A stretch of DNA of 64,000 bases from Komagataeibacter saccharivorans (GTDB taxonomy: Bacteria > Pseudomonadota > Alphaproteobacteria > Acetobacterales > Acetobacteraceae): contig NZ_NKTY01000008.1 in NCBI RefSeq assembly GCF_003207825.1, forward strand, positions 50,532 to 114,531, written 5' to 3'. Shown here piece after piece: positions 27,995 through 36,926 of the stretch (its first letter is position 1; every line of letters begins with the position of its first letter). A program made the translations under genes and the position numbers. Below the pieces are notes generated by a model. That model saw only the letters and a program-made list of their open reading frames with translations. It ran no database searches and was not told where the DNA came from.

Positions 27995-28398
27995 ATAATT
28001 GGAAATACTAATTAAATATAAATTATTATTATTGTATATCAAAAAAGCGGTGTTCTGACATGGGCCGCTGACAGCAACGTCGAGATCGCTGATATTCCCT
28101 GCTATTAGGTGACTGGGGAACGGGACGAACTGCGACGTTACATACAACATGTAGCTTCGGGTTCAGTCTATTCCATGCACACCCGGTACGTCTGAAAAAG
28201 GAGGAATAAAAAGGTCGCCATCGGTCGTTTGCGCGGCACATACATGCGGTATACGCCCGCCGGATCAAGGGAACGTCCAGCCTGAGCACCTGCACCGGTT
28301 TCCTTGCAGACACGTTTTGATATATGTTGCAAGTGATTCGCATTTACGATAGGCAGCCCTTTCCACACGGCAGACAACGCCACTAACTGAGGTCGGGC
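27995..28398. other. Intergenic region upstream of siderophore receptor
   Basis: About 400 bases changing from AT-rich to normal composition. It contains the Fur-like site at 28328 and presumably the receptor operon promoter. No gene is supported; a minus-strand frame of 104 codons has no recognisable product. Confidence 0.45.
28328..28345. promoter_or_regulatory. Putative Fur box
   Basis: TGCAAGTGATTCGCATTT is an imperfect palindrome built on TGCAA, GAT and GCA, close to the TGCAAATGATTCGCATTT type of Fur site. It lies 53 bases before the start of a TonB siderophore receptor, the expected place for iron repression. The assignment rests on motif and position only. Confidence 0.6.
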
Positions 28399-30600
28399 AT
28401 GTATCGCAGCAAGGTTTTTTATGTGTTTCCCCTTTCGCTTATGGTGACAGGCAATGCCCTTGCGGCTGATCCGGCCCGCAAGGCTGACCAGAACACAGCC
28501 ACACATGCAACAGGCACGAAACAGGCAACCACCCCGTCGGGGGAGAAGGCCGGGCGGGTTGAAAAGCTGGAAGTGCATGCACGCAGGCCCGCAACGGTGG
28601 CGTCATCGGCCACGAAATCCGATACGCCGCTGATCGAGACCGCCCAGTCGGTTACCGTTGTCAGCCGGAACGAAATGGACGTGCGCGGCGTGCTCAGCCT
28701 CAATCAGGCCGTGCGCTACACGGCGGGCATCACACCGGACCTGCGTGGCGGCGGGGAAGGCACGCGCTATGACCAGTTCGCCCTGCGCGGCTTTACGGTT
28801 CCGACCTTCCTTGATGGCCTGAAGCTGCAGGACAGCCCCACGGGCTATGCCACGGCGCAGACCGATACGTCGCGGCTGGAACGGGTCGAAATCCTGAAAG
28901 GACCGGCATCCGCGCTGTATGGCCAGTCCAGCCCCGGTGGCCTTGTCGCCCTGTCCAGCAAGCTGCCGACCGACCAGAAATTCTATGGTGGCGTCACGAC
29001 GACCGGCGGCATGTTCGACCTGTATCGCGTGGATGCCGATGTTGGCGGCTATGCGACGAAGGATGGTCTTGTCCGCTACCGCCTGTATGGCACGGTCAAC
29101 GGCCAGCACAGCCAGTTGAGCAAGACGGGAAGCCGCCGCTTTTCCATAAGCCCCTCCTTCACGTTTGGCGGTGATGGGCCGACGACGCTGACACTGCTGG
29201 GCAATTACCAGTACGACCCCGAAAACGGCACCTATGGCGGCGCGCCGCTGGAGGGTTCGCTCAAACGCGCATCATACGGATACCTGCCACGGGATTTCTA
29301 TGACGGTGACGTTCCGTTCGAGAAATTCAACCGCCGTCAGGGTGGCATCACCTATATCTTCAACCACCGTTTCAACAATAACTGGAGCTTCACCAGCCGC
29401 GGTCGGTATGACGACATCAAGACCATATATCGCAGCGTGTATAATAATGGTTATTACACAAGCAATGACATGCTCGCCCGCTCCGCCTTCGGAACGAACG
29501 AACATACCCACAACCTGGCATTTGACAGCCAGTTCAAGGGGCATGTCCGCACCGGCCCGCTGCGGCATACAATGATGTTCGGCTTCGATTACATGCAGCA
29601 GAGCGCATCCGAACAGGGATTTTACGGCACTGCGCCCGACCTGAACGTGCTGCACCCGGACTATCACATGGTGATCCCCACCATGAGCCCGTATGTGAAT
29701 TACCAGACCAATTCCCATCAGGTCGGCATGTATGCGCAGGATGAAATGCGCTGGCGCGGACTGGTCGTGACCGGCAGCCTGCGTAACGACTGGTACCGTT
29801 CACAGCAGAACGAATACATCTACCATACATCCACACATGAAAATCCCCGCCAGATCACATGGCGCGCATCGGCGCTGTATCATTTCAACTTCGGTCTTTC
29901 GCCCTATATCAGCTACTCGACATCCTTTCAGCCGCAGGCGGGCACCGTATCCAACGATGGCGGCAGAACCTTCAGTCAGGCCAATCCATCCCTTGGCAAG
30001 CAGCTTGAAGGTGGCCTGAAATACCAGCTTCCGGGCACGTCACTCCTGTTCACGGCGGCGGGCTTCCATATCGAACAGACCAACGTGCTGGTTGCGGTGG
30101 GCAATCTGGGCTACAGCAACGAAAGCGGAAAAGTACATTCGGACGGCTTCGAATTCGAAGCACATGCCGAACCGTACAAGAACCTTATGATTACGGCGGC
30201 GGTCAGCGTGCAGAAGGTCCATGATGATTCAACCGGCAAGCCGCTGATCCAGGCCGGGACGGGCAATGCCTCCCTGTTCGCGTTCTACACCATGCCTTCG
30301 GGCCCGGTAAAAGGGCTCGGTTTCGGTGGCGGCATGCGCTATTCCAACAAATCCTATGGCGGCGAAGCCAGCTATGGCAGCGTCTGGGTGCCGCAATACG
30401 CGGTGTTCGATGCGTCCGCCCGTTATGACCTGTCGAACCTTTCCCCGTCGCTGCATGGGTGGACCGTCGCGGCCAGTGTGCGTAACCTGTTTGACAAGGA
30501 TTACATCGCAAACTGCCTGAGCTACGCATCCTATGGACAGGAATGGTGCTATTATGGTGAGCGCCGGAATGCGCAGGCGAGCATTGGCTTCACCTGGTAA
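28399..30600 (+). CDS. TonB-dependent siderophore receptor
   Basis: 733 residues. A signal peptide is cut after A-L-A-A (about residue 23). A short linker precedes the plug domain (about 70-210) with T-P-L-I-E-T-A-Q-S-V-T-V-V-S, L-N-Q-A-V-R-Y-T-A-G-I, Q-F-A-L-R-G-F-T and R-V-E-I-L-K-G-P-A-S-A-L-Y-G-Q-S-S-P-G-G. The barrel follows, with V-R-N-L-F-D-K-D-Y-I-A-N-C near the end and a terminal G-F-T-W. The pattern is that of ferric hydroxamate receptors (FhuA/FhuE class, TonB-siderophor family). The DUF3649, PepSY and DUF3325 genes downstream overlap it or each other, as in other siderophore loci. Iron control via the upstream Fur-like site is likely. The actual siderophore is unknown. Confidence 0.93.
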   Translation: MYRSKVFYVFPLSLMVTGNALAADPARKADQNTATHATGTKQATTPSGEKAGRVEKLEVHARRPATVASSATKSDTPLIETAQSVTVVSRNEMDVRGVLSLNQAVRYTAGITPDLRGGGEGTRYDQFALRGFTVPTFLDGLKLQDSPTGYATAQTDTSRLERVEILKGPASALYGQSSPGGLVALSSKLPTDQKFYGGVTTTGGMFDLYRVDADVGGYATKDGLVRYRLYGTVNGQHSQLSKTGSRRFSISPSFTFGGDGPTTLTLLGNYQYDPENGTYGGAPLEGSLKRASYGYLPRDFYDGDVPFEKFNRRQGGITYIFNHRFNNNWSFTSRGRYDDIKTIYRSVYNNGYYTSNDMLARSAFGTNEHTHNLAFDSQFKGHVRTGPLRHTMMFGFDYMQQSASEQGFYGTAPDLNVLHPDYHMVIPTMSPYVNYQTNSHQVGMYAQDEMRWRGLVVTGSLRNDWYRSQQNEYIYHTSTHENPRQITWRASALYHFNFGLSPYISYSTSFQPQAGTVSNDGGRTFSQANPSLGKQLEGGLKYQLPGTSLLFTAAGFHIEQTNVLVAVGNLGYSNESGKVHSDGFEFEAHAEPYKNLMITAAVSVQKVHDDSTGKPLIQAGTGNASLFAFYTMPSGPVKGLGFGGGMRYSNKSYGGEASYGSVWVPQYAVFDASARYDLSNLSPSLHGWTVAASVRNLFDKDYIANCLSYASYGQEWCYYGERRNAQASIGFTW

Positions 30601-30886
30601 ATCAGTTCCACCCCGGCGGCCCCGCCTGAATATCGCCCTGCGCACCCTTGTCGGCCTTGCGGGCGGGTACGGTGTTGCGTCACTGGGCGGGGTGGCGCTT
30701 GCCCTGTGGCTGCCCCTGTCGCGCGCTGACGGGGCGATGGCGGGCATCCTGTTCGGGCTGCTGCTATGGCCCACCGTGTTCATGGCGGCGTTTGGCGTGT
30801 CCGGTATCTGGCGGCTGGTGATGGTGATTGCGGGCTGCATGGTGTCCTTCACCATCATAGCCCTTGCCGCGGGCCGGGGGTTATGA
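30554..30886 (+). CDS. DUF3649 membrane protein of iron-uptake operon
   Basis: About 110 residues with three hydrophobic helices (L-R-T-L-V-G-L-A-G-G-Y-G-V, A-G-I-L-F-G-L-L-L-W-P and L-V-M-V-I-A-G-C-M-V-S-F). This matches the DUF3649 family, found with TonB siderophore receptors and PepSY proteins. The start is uncertain: ATG at 30554 or 30569, both inside the receptor gene, so it overlaps that gene by 30-47 bases. Its stop overlaps the PepSY start (ATGA at 30883-30886). Its biochemical role is not established; a part in the inner-membrane step of ferric-siderophore use is inferred. Confidence 0.78.
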   Translation: MVSAGMRRRALASPGKSVPPRRPRLNIALRTLVGLAGGYGVASLGGVALALWLPLSRADGAMAGILFGLLLWPTVFMAAFGVSGIWRLVMVIAGCMVSFTIIALAAGRGL

Positions 30887-32238
30887 TGGGATCGTTCCGG
30901 GTCACGATGGCATGGCTGCATTCCATGCTGGGCCTTGTTACCGGCTGGGTGCTGTTCGCCATTGCGCTGTCCGGCTCCCTGAGTGTTTTCCGTCAGGCCA
31001 TCACCCTGTGGATGCATCCCGAACGCGATCCCCCCCGCGTTGACCCGCTTGAGGCCACCAGCCGGGCAATCGACTGGCTGGCCCATAATGCACCGTCAGC
31101 GCCAGCGTGGTACGTAACCAGCCCGACAGCGGAAGCACCCTTTCCGACCGCCATATGGCCCGATGCGCAAGGCACGTATATCCAGCGTATTCTGGACCCG
31201 CAGACCGGCAGCCCTGACGGCCTGCGCGACACGTTGGGGGGCGAGTTCTTTTACCGTTTCCATTTCGAGCTACAGCTTCCCTATCCATGGGGCAGGCTGA
31301 TCGCGGCCATGGCGGCACTTGCGCTTGTTGTGGGCCTTGTGACAGGCATCATCATCCATCGGCGCATATTTGCCGATTTTTTCACGTTCAGGCCGAAGCG
31401 GGGCCTCAGAAGCTGGCTTGATGCCCATAACCTTCTGGGGGCTGCAGCCCTTCCCTTCCACCTCATGATTTCGTTTACGGGTGCGGTCACGCTCGGGTCG
31501 CTGCTGCTGCCGTGGAGTACGCAGGCCATCTATCACCATGACATGATGGCATCCTATACGGACCTGAACCCGGCCCTGTATTCCCGCCCCGCCAGTGGCC
31601 AGCCGGGACATCTTGTGCCCATCCGTCCCCTGCTTGATGAAGCGGACAGGCATTTCGGCGGGGCGGGCATCGAGCAGGTATATATTTTCAATCCATCCGA
31701 TCACGCCGCCCTTGTCACGGTCATTGCCGGCAACGACCATACGGTCAGCACGACCACCGGGGTCATGACATTCGATGGGACCACGGGCCAACTGATAAAC
31801 GCGCACACCGAAACGCGCCCTGTCATCCGGCTCTACACGTTCCTTTACGGACTGCATGTTGCACGTTTTGCGCCAGCGGTTACGCGGTGGCTCTATTTTC
31901 TGTCCGGTCTTGCGCTTGCGGCCGTTATCGGCAGCGGAATGCACCTGTGGACCCTCAAGCGCCTGCGTCAGCAGCCCCACATGGGGCAGCGTATTGTCTG
32001 CCGCATGAATACCGGAATACTGGCCGGAACACCGCTGGCCTTCGCCACCTATTTCCTTGCCAACCGTCTGCTTCCCCTTACGCTGGCCAACAGGGCCATG
32101 CATGAAGTACAGGCCGTGTTTGCAGTATGGGCGCTGGGCATTACATTCGCCCTTTTCCGGCGGCCCGATCGCGCGTGGCCAGAGCTTCTGGGCGGCAATG
32201 CGCTGGCCTGTCTGGCCTGCCGTGGACGAACGTGGTGA
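30883..32238 (+). CDS. PepSY-associated membrane protein (ferric reductase-like)
   Basis: 451 residues. It starts at the ATG of an ATGA overlap with DUF3649. There are about four or five membrane helices: W-L-H-S-M-L-G-L-V-T-G-W-V-L-F near the start, then G-R-L-I-A-A-M-A-A-L-A-L-V-V-G-L-V-T-G, and further ones in the last 120 residues. Between them lie extracytoplasmic PepSY-type segments. Histidines in helices (W-L-H-S, D-A-H-N-L-L-G, F-H-L-M-I-S-F, Y-G-L-H-V-A-R-F) are in the places that bind haem in related PepSY_TM reductases. Such proteins (FsqB-, FoxB-, PiuB-like) are thought to reduce ferric siderophores. The C-terminus is translationally coupled to a micro-ORF. Confidence 0.87.
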   Translation: MMGSFRVTMAWLHSMLGLVTGWVLFAIALSGSLSVFRQAITLWMHPERDPPRVDPLEATSRAIDWLAHNAPSAPAWYVTSPTAEAPFPTAIWPDAQGTYIQRILDPQTGSPDGLRDTLGGEFFYRFHFELQLPYPWGRLIAAMAALALVVGLVTGIIIHRRIFADFFTFRPKRGLRSWLDAHNLLGAAALPFHLMISFTGAVTLGSLLLPWSTQAIYHHDMMASYTDLNPALYSRPASGQPGHLVPIRPLLDEADRHFGGAGIEQVYIFNPSDHAALVTVIAGNDHTVSTTTGVMTFDGTTGQLINAHTETRPVIRLYTFLYGLHVARFAPAVTRWLYFLSGLALAAVIGSGMHLWTLKRLRQQPHMGQRIVCRMNTGILAGTPLAFATYFLANRLLPLTLANRAMHEVQAVFAVWALGITFALFRRPDRAWPELLGGNALACLACRGRTW

Positions 32239-32318
32239 CGCGCGGCACGGCCATTGTTGCCCTCATGCTGGGCGGGGCATTTGGCTATGCGGCGTTCAGG
32301 ACCGCGCGGCGGGCATGA
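32235..32318 (+). CDS. 27-residue single-span micro-protein in the iron operon
   Basis: A GTG start overlaps the PepSY stop (GTGA at 32235-32238) and its own TGA overlaps the next start (ATGA at 32315-32318). The product is a short hydrophobic helix (T-A-I-V-A-L-M-L-G-G-A-F-G-Y-A-A-F) with a basic end, R-T-A-R-R-A, so it is probably an inner-membrane single-span peptide. The double 4-base coupling on both sides supports real translation. A tandem GTG at 32232 is an alternative start. No named family is recognised. It may be a small subunit or assembly factor of the PepSY/DUF3325 complex; that role is inferred. Confidence 0.6.
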   Translation: MTRGTAIVALMLGGAFGYAAFRTARRA

Positions 32319-32602
32319 TGGTTGCGGCAATCCTTTGCGGGCAATGCGGCATGCTGCTGCTGGCTGCCGGATCGATACGGGGCAGCGACATTATATTACG
32401 CAGGAGCCTGTCCCACCTGCTGCGCCGGAGTATTCAGGCAGCAGGCATGCTGCTGCTGGTCCTGAGCCTTGTCCTTCCGCTACGCGTGGCACAGGCCCCG
32501 GTCATTGCCCTGATTACGTGGCCCGGATGGATCAGTATTGAAATCGTTCTGGCCGCCCTTGCCTGCACCGTGCTGAATGATCTGAGGGGGCCGCGTCGGT
32601 AA
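32315..32602 (+). CDS. DUF3325 small membrane protein
   Basis: 95 residues with three predicted helices (A-I-L-C-G-Q-C-G-M-L-L-L-A, I-Q-A-A-G-M-L-L-L-V-L-S-L-V-L-P-L and I-S-I-E-I-V-L-A-A-L-A-C). The layout and the G-W-I-S-I-E motif fit DUF3325, a family regularly last in operons with DUF3649 and PepSY proteins after siderophore receptors. Its start overlaps the micro-ORF stop by 4 bases. Function in iron use is inferred from association. Confidence 0.78.
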   Translation: MMVAAILCGQCGMLLLAAGSIRGSDIILRRSLSHLLRRSIQAAGMLLLVLSLVLPLRVAQAPVIALITWPGWISIEIVLAALACTVLNDLRGPRR

Positions 32603-32685
32603 CGATCCTTGCGCAGAGGCAGGGACCGAGCGACATGCGTGTAGAGGCGTTCTTTCTTCTGATCAGCTCAATACAGCAATATCTG

Positions 32686-33450
32686 TTAGTCCAGCGCAGT
32701 ATCGTCCATTGTCCCCACCTTCTGCACGCCTTCAATAGTCGTCAGCGCGGCAATAAGATGTGATACCGGGCGCTTTCCCTTCACCTGCATGGACAGGGTG
32801 ACAAGCCGGTCGTCAAAATCATCTTCCTGGCCCCGTGCGATTTCGGAATGTTCCTCGTAATGGCCGTTCTGGTTGATCTGCACGTGATCGATGATGAAAC
32901 GCAGCCGTGTGCAGGTTACAAGAATAAGCCTGAGCACGCCCCTGCCATCCCGGTAGGAGATTTCCATCCGGGTTGCACTGCGACCGGCCTGCGGCAGGTT
33001 CCGCGTAAGCAGCGGAAAGACGAACATGATGATGAAATAGGCCACCGTTGTCGCAATGGCGAGCTGGACCAGCCCCGCGCCCGCCGCCATGCCGAGGGCC
33101 GCCGTCAACCATACCGAGGCCGCAGTTGTCAGCCCGCGCACCACATTCCGGCGCATGAAAATGACACCGGCGCCGATAAACCCAATTCCCGAAACAACCT
33201 GCGCCGCTACACGCGATGGGTCCAGAATGACCTTCTCGCTCGCAATCACATCACCGAAGCCATGTTTTGATATGAGCATGAACAGGGCAGCCGATAACCC
33301 GACCAGCGAGTATGTTCGCAACCCCGCGCTTTTCTGGCGATATTCCCGCTCAAGTCCGATCAGGCCAGACAGTATGAACGCGATAAACAGATCCATAAGC
33401 TGCGGCACATTTTCCCACATCACAGAGATCAGGTCCCCCGGACTTCCCAT
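32686..33450 (-). CDS. MgtC/SapB-family membrane protein
   Basis: 254 residues. The MgtC domain (about 15-155) has L-I-G-L-E-R-E-Y-R-Q-K-S-A-G-L-R-T-Y and G-I-G-F-I-G-A-G-V-I-F plus V-R-G-L-T-T-A-A-S-V-W-L-T-A-A-L-G, the hallmark sequence of the family, with four or five helices. The C-terminal 90 residues form an ACT-like soluble domain. MgtC proteins are linked to magnesium-limited growth and modulation of membrane energetics; the physiological role here is unknown. The long upstream gap shows no recognisable Mg2+ riboswitch. Confidence 0.88.
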   Translation of the reverse strand: MGSPGDLISVMWENVPQLMDLFIAFILSGLIGLEREYRQKSAGLRTYSLVGLSAALFMLISKHGFGDVIASEKVILDPSRVAAQVVSGIGFIGAGVIFMRRNVVRGLTTAASVWLTAALGMAAGAGLVQLAIATTVAYFIIMFVFPLLTRNLPQAGRSATRMEISYRDGRGVLRLILVTCTRLRFIIDHVQINQNGHYEEHSEIARGQEDDFDDRLVTLSMQVKGKRPVSHLIAALTTIEGVQKVGTMDDTALD

Positions 33451-33896
33451 AAAGGGTCTGTAACGCCCCGCAGGCTGCGCCGTTCATGATTATTTCTGCA
33501 AAATCCTGTATCTGCCTGCGTTTCCTGCTGTCAGAGTGTCAGTTGTTTTGTGCCGGACTGTTCCTGCCCAAAAAACCAGTACATATAGGGGGTTGTTTGA
33601 AACACAATACTTGATAAGGGGCAGGAAAATATTTTGGTGCGCTTTTTCACAAAATCAATGTCTTTCAAAGCTTTTTGAAAAAAGCTTCACCAAAAACTTC
33701 TTTATGGTTTCTGGATGTTTTCCGAACAGACTTTGCAAACATCCTCTCCGGAAGGTCAACATATGGCCGGTGCAGCCACACCATTCACACAATAGCTGCG
33801 CCACAAACTGACAGTACGAAATTACCTTGAAATCCTCCAGTATTTTCTTACCAACAGTTTTACGCACCGTGAAACGAATTGGTCACATATTGTATT
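33451..33896. other. AT-rich intergenic region with hairpin repeat
   Basis: About 445 bases. It contains the hairpin repeat at 33668-33687. No gene is supported; short frames lack recognisable products. Confidence 0.5.
33668..33687. repeat. AAGCTT hairpin, probable dispersed intergenic repeat
   Basis: AAGCTTTTTGAAAAAAGCTT is a near-perfect 20-base palindrome followed by CACCAAAAACTTCTT. It resembles the element near 13480-13540 (CAAAAAAGG, GAAGCTTTTC, AAAAAGTTT) in its A/T-tract stem and flanking AAAACTT/AAGTTT words. Hairpins of this style recur between genes in acetic acid bacteria, from memory. It may also terminate transcription. Confidence 0.5.
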
Positions 33897-36860
33897 TCAC
33901 AAAGGCTGCGTTTTATTTTCTTCCGGGCAGATGATCCTTTTTATCCTGTCCGCATAGACATCCGGCCTGTTTTCAACAAATATCCGATGCAGCGCATTCC
34001 GGCGTATCTGCTTCCATAATGTTTCGTCATTATAAAGGCGGACCAGTGCGTGCGCGAATGCCTGTGGGTCTTCAATGGCGGCTGTCATCATATCCGTTCC
34101 GCTGATCCAGCCGACCTGATCGCATAAAAGCTGCGTTGCGACTATCGGCAGGCCATGGGCAGCAGCTTCATGGATTTTATACGCGATGCCTGCCGCAAAC
34201 CGGGTCGGGGCCACGAATACACGGTGCGCGTTATAATAGGGCGCCAGATCCTTCACCGCGCCAACAACATCAATGCGCCAATGGGTCAGTGCAGCCACCA
34301 GATCAATTCCCGGCCCCGTATGCCCCACAACCCGCAGGCGGATTTCAGGCGGCAATACGGTATCCAGTAGCGGCAGGATACAGTCATTCAGCCACATAAG
34401 CGCATCCCAGTTTGGCGATGCGTCATTCTGTACTGATCCGACAAAAAGCAGATCACGACGATCGGCCCATTGCGGTCCGTTATTCAGTGGTGGCTGGACA
34501 TGTCCAAGAACCGATACGTCACGCCCCAGATGGTCCGAAATAATACTGGCCTCGGTTTCACTTACCGCCATGATCTGGTCCACGAAATCCGTTGCCTGAA
34601 ATTCCTGTTGCAGCATACGGGTAAAGGAAAGCGGATTTTCCCGGCCCAGCACCTGGTTCCGACCCATGTCACGCATGCTGGCCACGGCTTCCGTGTCCAG
34701 AACAATACGGCAGTGACCAAGGGCATCGCGGCATGTATTGATAATTTCCCGCAGTCTTTCGGCATTATGGGTTCGGGCCAGCCAGAGTATATCGTAATAC
34801 CCTGCCCTGTCGGTCAGAAACCGCGCCAGTTCGCCCAGGCCCCGGTCCCATATTACCTCTGCCCGGTCAGGCAGGTCAGGATAGCGGCCATGCGGCGGGG
34901 TACGGGGCGGAAAGACGGGATAGACCGTCACATGCAGCCCAAGATCGCATACCATGGCGCGGATTATATCATTGGAGCGCGGAAAACCGGCGCCAATGCT
35001 ACGCTGCGGTATATAATCTTCGATAAACAGGATGCGTTTTTCATCTGGTGTGGATGAGCGGGCCGACAGGATATTTACATTTTCCCGATGCAGCTTTGAT
35101 TTAAGATAGTCCCTGTTCCTGTCACAAAATATCTTTATGTTCTTTTCAAGCAGTCCATCTATTTCCGCCCGGTCGCCGGTGCCGAATTCATAATGGACCA
35201 TGACAACATCCGGGTCGTAAACAATTCTGAATCCAAGCCGGTGGATCTGCACACATAAATCCGTATCTTCATAATAGGCCGGTGCAAACTGTGGATCGAA
35301 GCCCCCGATCTGTTTTACTATTTCTGTCCGCACCAGTAAAAAAGCACCCGAACAGAAATCAACATACCGTACATAATTGGCTTCGGGCCGGTCTGGTTCC
35401 GCATTCCTCAAATATCCGGACGTTGTCCCGTCCCGCCAGATGATGCTGCCTGCTTCCTGAAGCAAGCCGTTGGTGCGGATTATCCGCGCCCCTACCGCCC
35501 CCGCCTGCGGGTCCATGCCCATCCTGCGCAGGGCCGCACTGATCGCACCCGGCATGATCGCCACATCATTATTGAGATACAGGACGAAGGGAGAGACCAC
35601 CCGCTCCAGCGCCATATTGCAGCCACGCAGGAAGCCCACATTTTCTTCGGTGCGGATGACCTCCAGGCCGCTAACGCTATTTTCGATACCGCGCGTTTCA
35701 TCCGATGATCCGCTATCAACCAGTATGACCTGCATGGCCCCCGCATATTGCGCGCGTAAGGTCGATAGGGCTGTCATGGTAAAGGCAAACCGATTATGGG
35801 CCACCATGATGATGCTGACATCGGGTACGTCACACGTAAAATCAGGACACTTTGGGCCGCCGATAGCCGCATAGACAGATGCCAGCCGCATGAAGGCCCG
35901 CTTGCAGGCCAGTTCACCGTCCTGTTCCGTGCTGTATTCATGGGGCAAGGCACCCGCAAGGGCCACGTACTGCGCGAAAACGGTGGGATAGGTCTGCCTG
36001 CGCACATCATGGGCAACGGCGGGGTCCCTGGCGTAACGTTCCAGATCGACCTGTGGTGCTGGCCTGCGTAACTCGGTCAGGCCGTAATTGAGGAAATGTT
36101 CGTAAGCATTGTGGAACACACCGGCATCAATGGCGGCTGTAACGTCAGGGTTGCCGCTGCGATAGAATTCTTCTGAAAAATAGGGGTTGGGATCATGGCT
36201 TAAGGCCCCGGCATTGACCAGATATTCAGCAAGGGGATGCTCCTGATATATCCGCTCCGCCTGCGTATCGGGATAGGTTTCACGATACCATGCCGGATCG
36301 AAATACCATGACAGGCGACGCCGCATGGTCCGGGGATGATGACGGGACTTCAGAAAAGCGATGAAAGGACCATCCTGTTCATCAAATAAAAAATCGGGAT
36401 TTTCAGATATGAATGTTTTCGTGGAAAAATAGAACGACGCATCACGCTGTTCATGTGCGCCATAATTCAGATAATGGTCATAGCCGTTTTTCAGTCCGTG
36501 GGAAGACATTTCCCCATCAGATAGTTTCAGTTCGCTCGCGCGATAAAATTTTTCGTCGAAGAAAGGATTGGGATTCCGGTCCTGGTATCCTGCGTTACAG
36601 TAGTGGTCAAATCCGGACTGGTATTCACCTTCCTGTATGAGCTGATCTACATCATCATAAAAACGGCGGTACCATATTTCATCAAAATAACAGTTGGGAC
36701 TATGACCTGCCTGAACCCCGCATGTTTTATAGAATTCGTATATTTCATCGCCGCTTTCCAGAACGGCCAGAACGCACAGGCTGTTATATTCCTGCCGGTA
36801 CCATTCAGGATCAAACTCTGACCAGTCTTTTTTTACCGAAAGTTCCAGAATATCCTCCAC
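33897..36860 (-). CDS. Repeat-GT2-GT4 multidomain glycosyltransferase
   Basis: 987 residues in three parts. The N-terminal 280 residues hold degenerate repeats of about 40 residues (F-D-E-I-W-Y-R, F-D-E-K-F-Y-R, F-D-P-A-W-Y-R, F-S-E-E-F-Y-R, each followed by a H-Y or H-F-L-N-Y-G element). A GT-A family 2 domain (about 347-600) shows V-S-I-I-M-V-A-H-N-R, L-Y-L-N-N-D-V-A-I as the DXD-like motif and G-G-F-D-P-Q-F-A-P-A-Y-Y-E-D-T-D-L. The C-terminal part (about 620-980) is GT-B family 4-like, with V-G-S-V-Q-N-D-A-S-P-N and a K-I-H-E-A-A-A-H-G-L-P-I-V-A-T stretch. It probably adds two sugars to a surface glycan. It starts 66 bases after the similar upstream gene. Confidence 0.85.
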   Translation of the reverse strand: MEDILELSVKKDWSEFDPEWYRQEYNSLCVLAVLESGDEIYEFYKTCGVQAGHSPNCYFDEIWYRRFYDDVDQLIQEGEYQSGFDHYCNAGYQDRNPNPFFDEKFYRASELKLSDGEMSSHGLKNGYDHYLNYGAHEQRDASFYFSTKTFISENPDFLFDEQDGPFIAFLKSRHHPRTMRRRLSWYFDPAWYRETYPDTQAERIYQEHPLAEYLVNAGALSHDPNPYFSEEFYRSGNPDVTAAIDAGVFHNAYEHFLNYGLTELRRPAPQVDLERYARDPAVAHDVRRQTYPTVFAQYVALAGALPHEYSTEQDGELACKRAFMRLASVYAAIGGPKCPDFTCDVPDVSIIMVAHNRFAFTMTALSTLRAQYAGAMQVILVDSGSSDETRGIENSVSGLEVIRTEENVGFLRGCNMALERVVSPFVLYLNNDVAIMPGAISAALRRMGMDPQAGAVGARIIRTNGLLQEAGSIIWRDGTTSGYLRNAEPDRPEANYVRYVDFCSGAFLLVRTEIVKQIGGFDPQFAPAYYEDTDLCVQIHRLGFRIVYDPDVVMVHYEFGTGDRAEIDGLLEKNIKIFCDRNRDYLKSKLHRENVNILSARSSTPDEKRILFIEDYIPQRSIGAGFPRSNDIIRAMVCDLGLHVTVYPVFPPRTPPHGRYPDLPDRAEVIWDRGLGELARFLTDRAGYYDILWLARTHNAERLREIINTCRDALGHCRIVLDTEAVASMRDMGRNQVLGRENPLSFTRMLQQEFQATDFVDQIMAVSETEASIISDHLGRDVSVLGHVQPPLNNGPQWADRRDLLFVGSVQNDASPNWDALMWLNDCILPLLDTVLPPEIRLRVVGHTGPGIDLVAALTHWRIDVVGAVKDLAPYYNAHRVFVAPTRFAAGIAYKIHEAAAHGLPIVATQLLCDQVGWISGTDMMTAAIEDPQAFAHALVRLYNDETLWKQIRRNALHRIFVENRPDVYADRIKRIICPEENKTQPL

Positions 36861-36926
36861 CTTACCTGAAATATGATGCTATTTTAAATGTTTCCATTAT
36901 GGATATTTCAGTACGAACACTTCATC

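Noticed and set aside
33451..33896. Possible Mg2+ riboswitch upstream of the MgtC homologue
   Set aside because: I looked for a conserved M-box or similar fold and saw only AT-rich sequence and a hairpin repeat.
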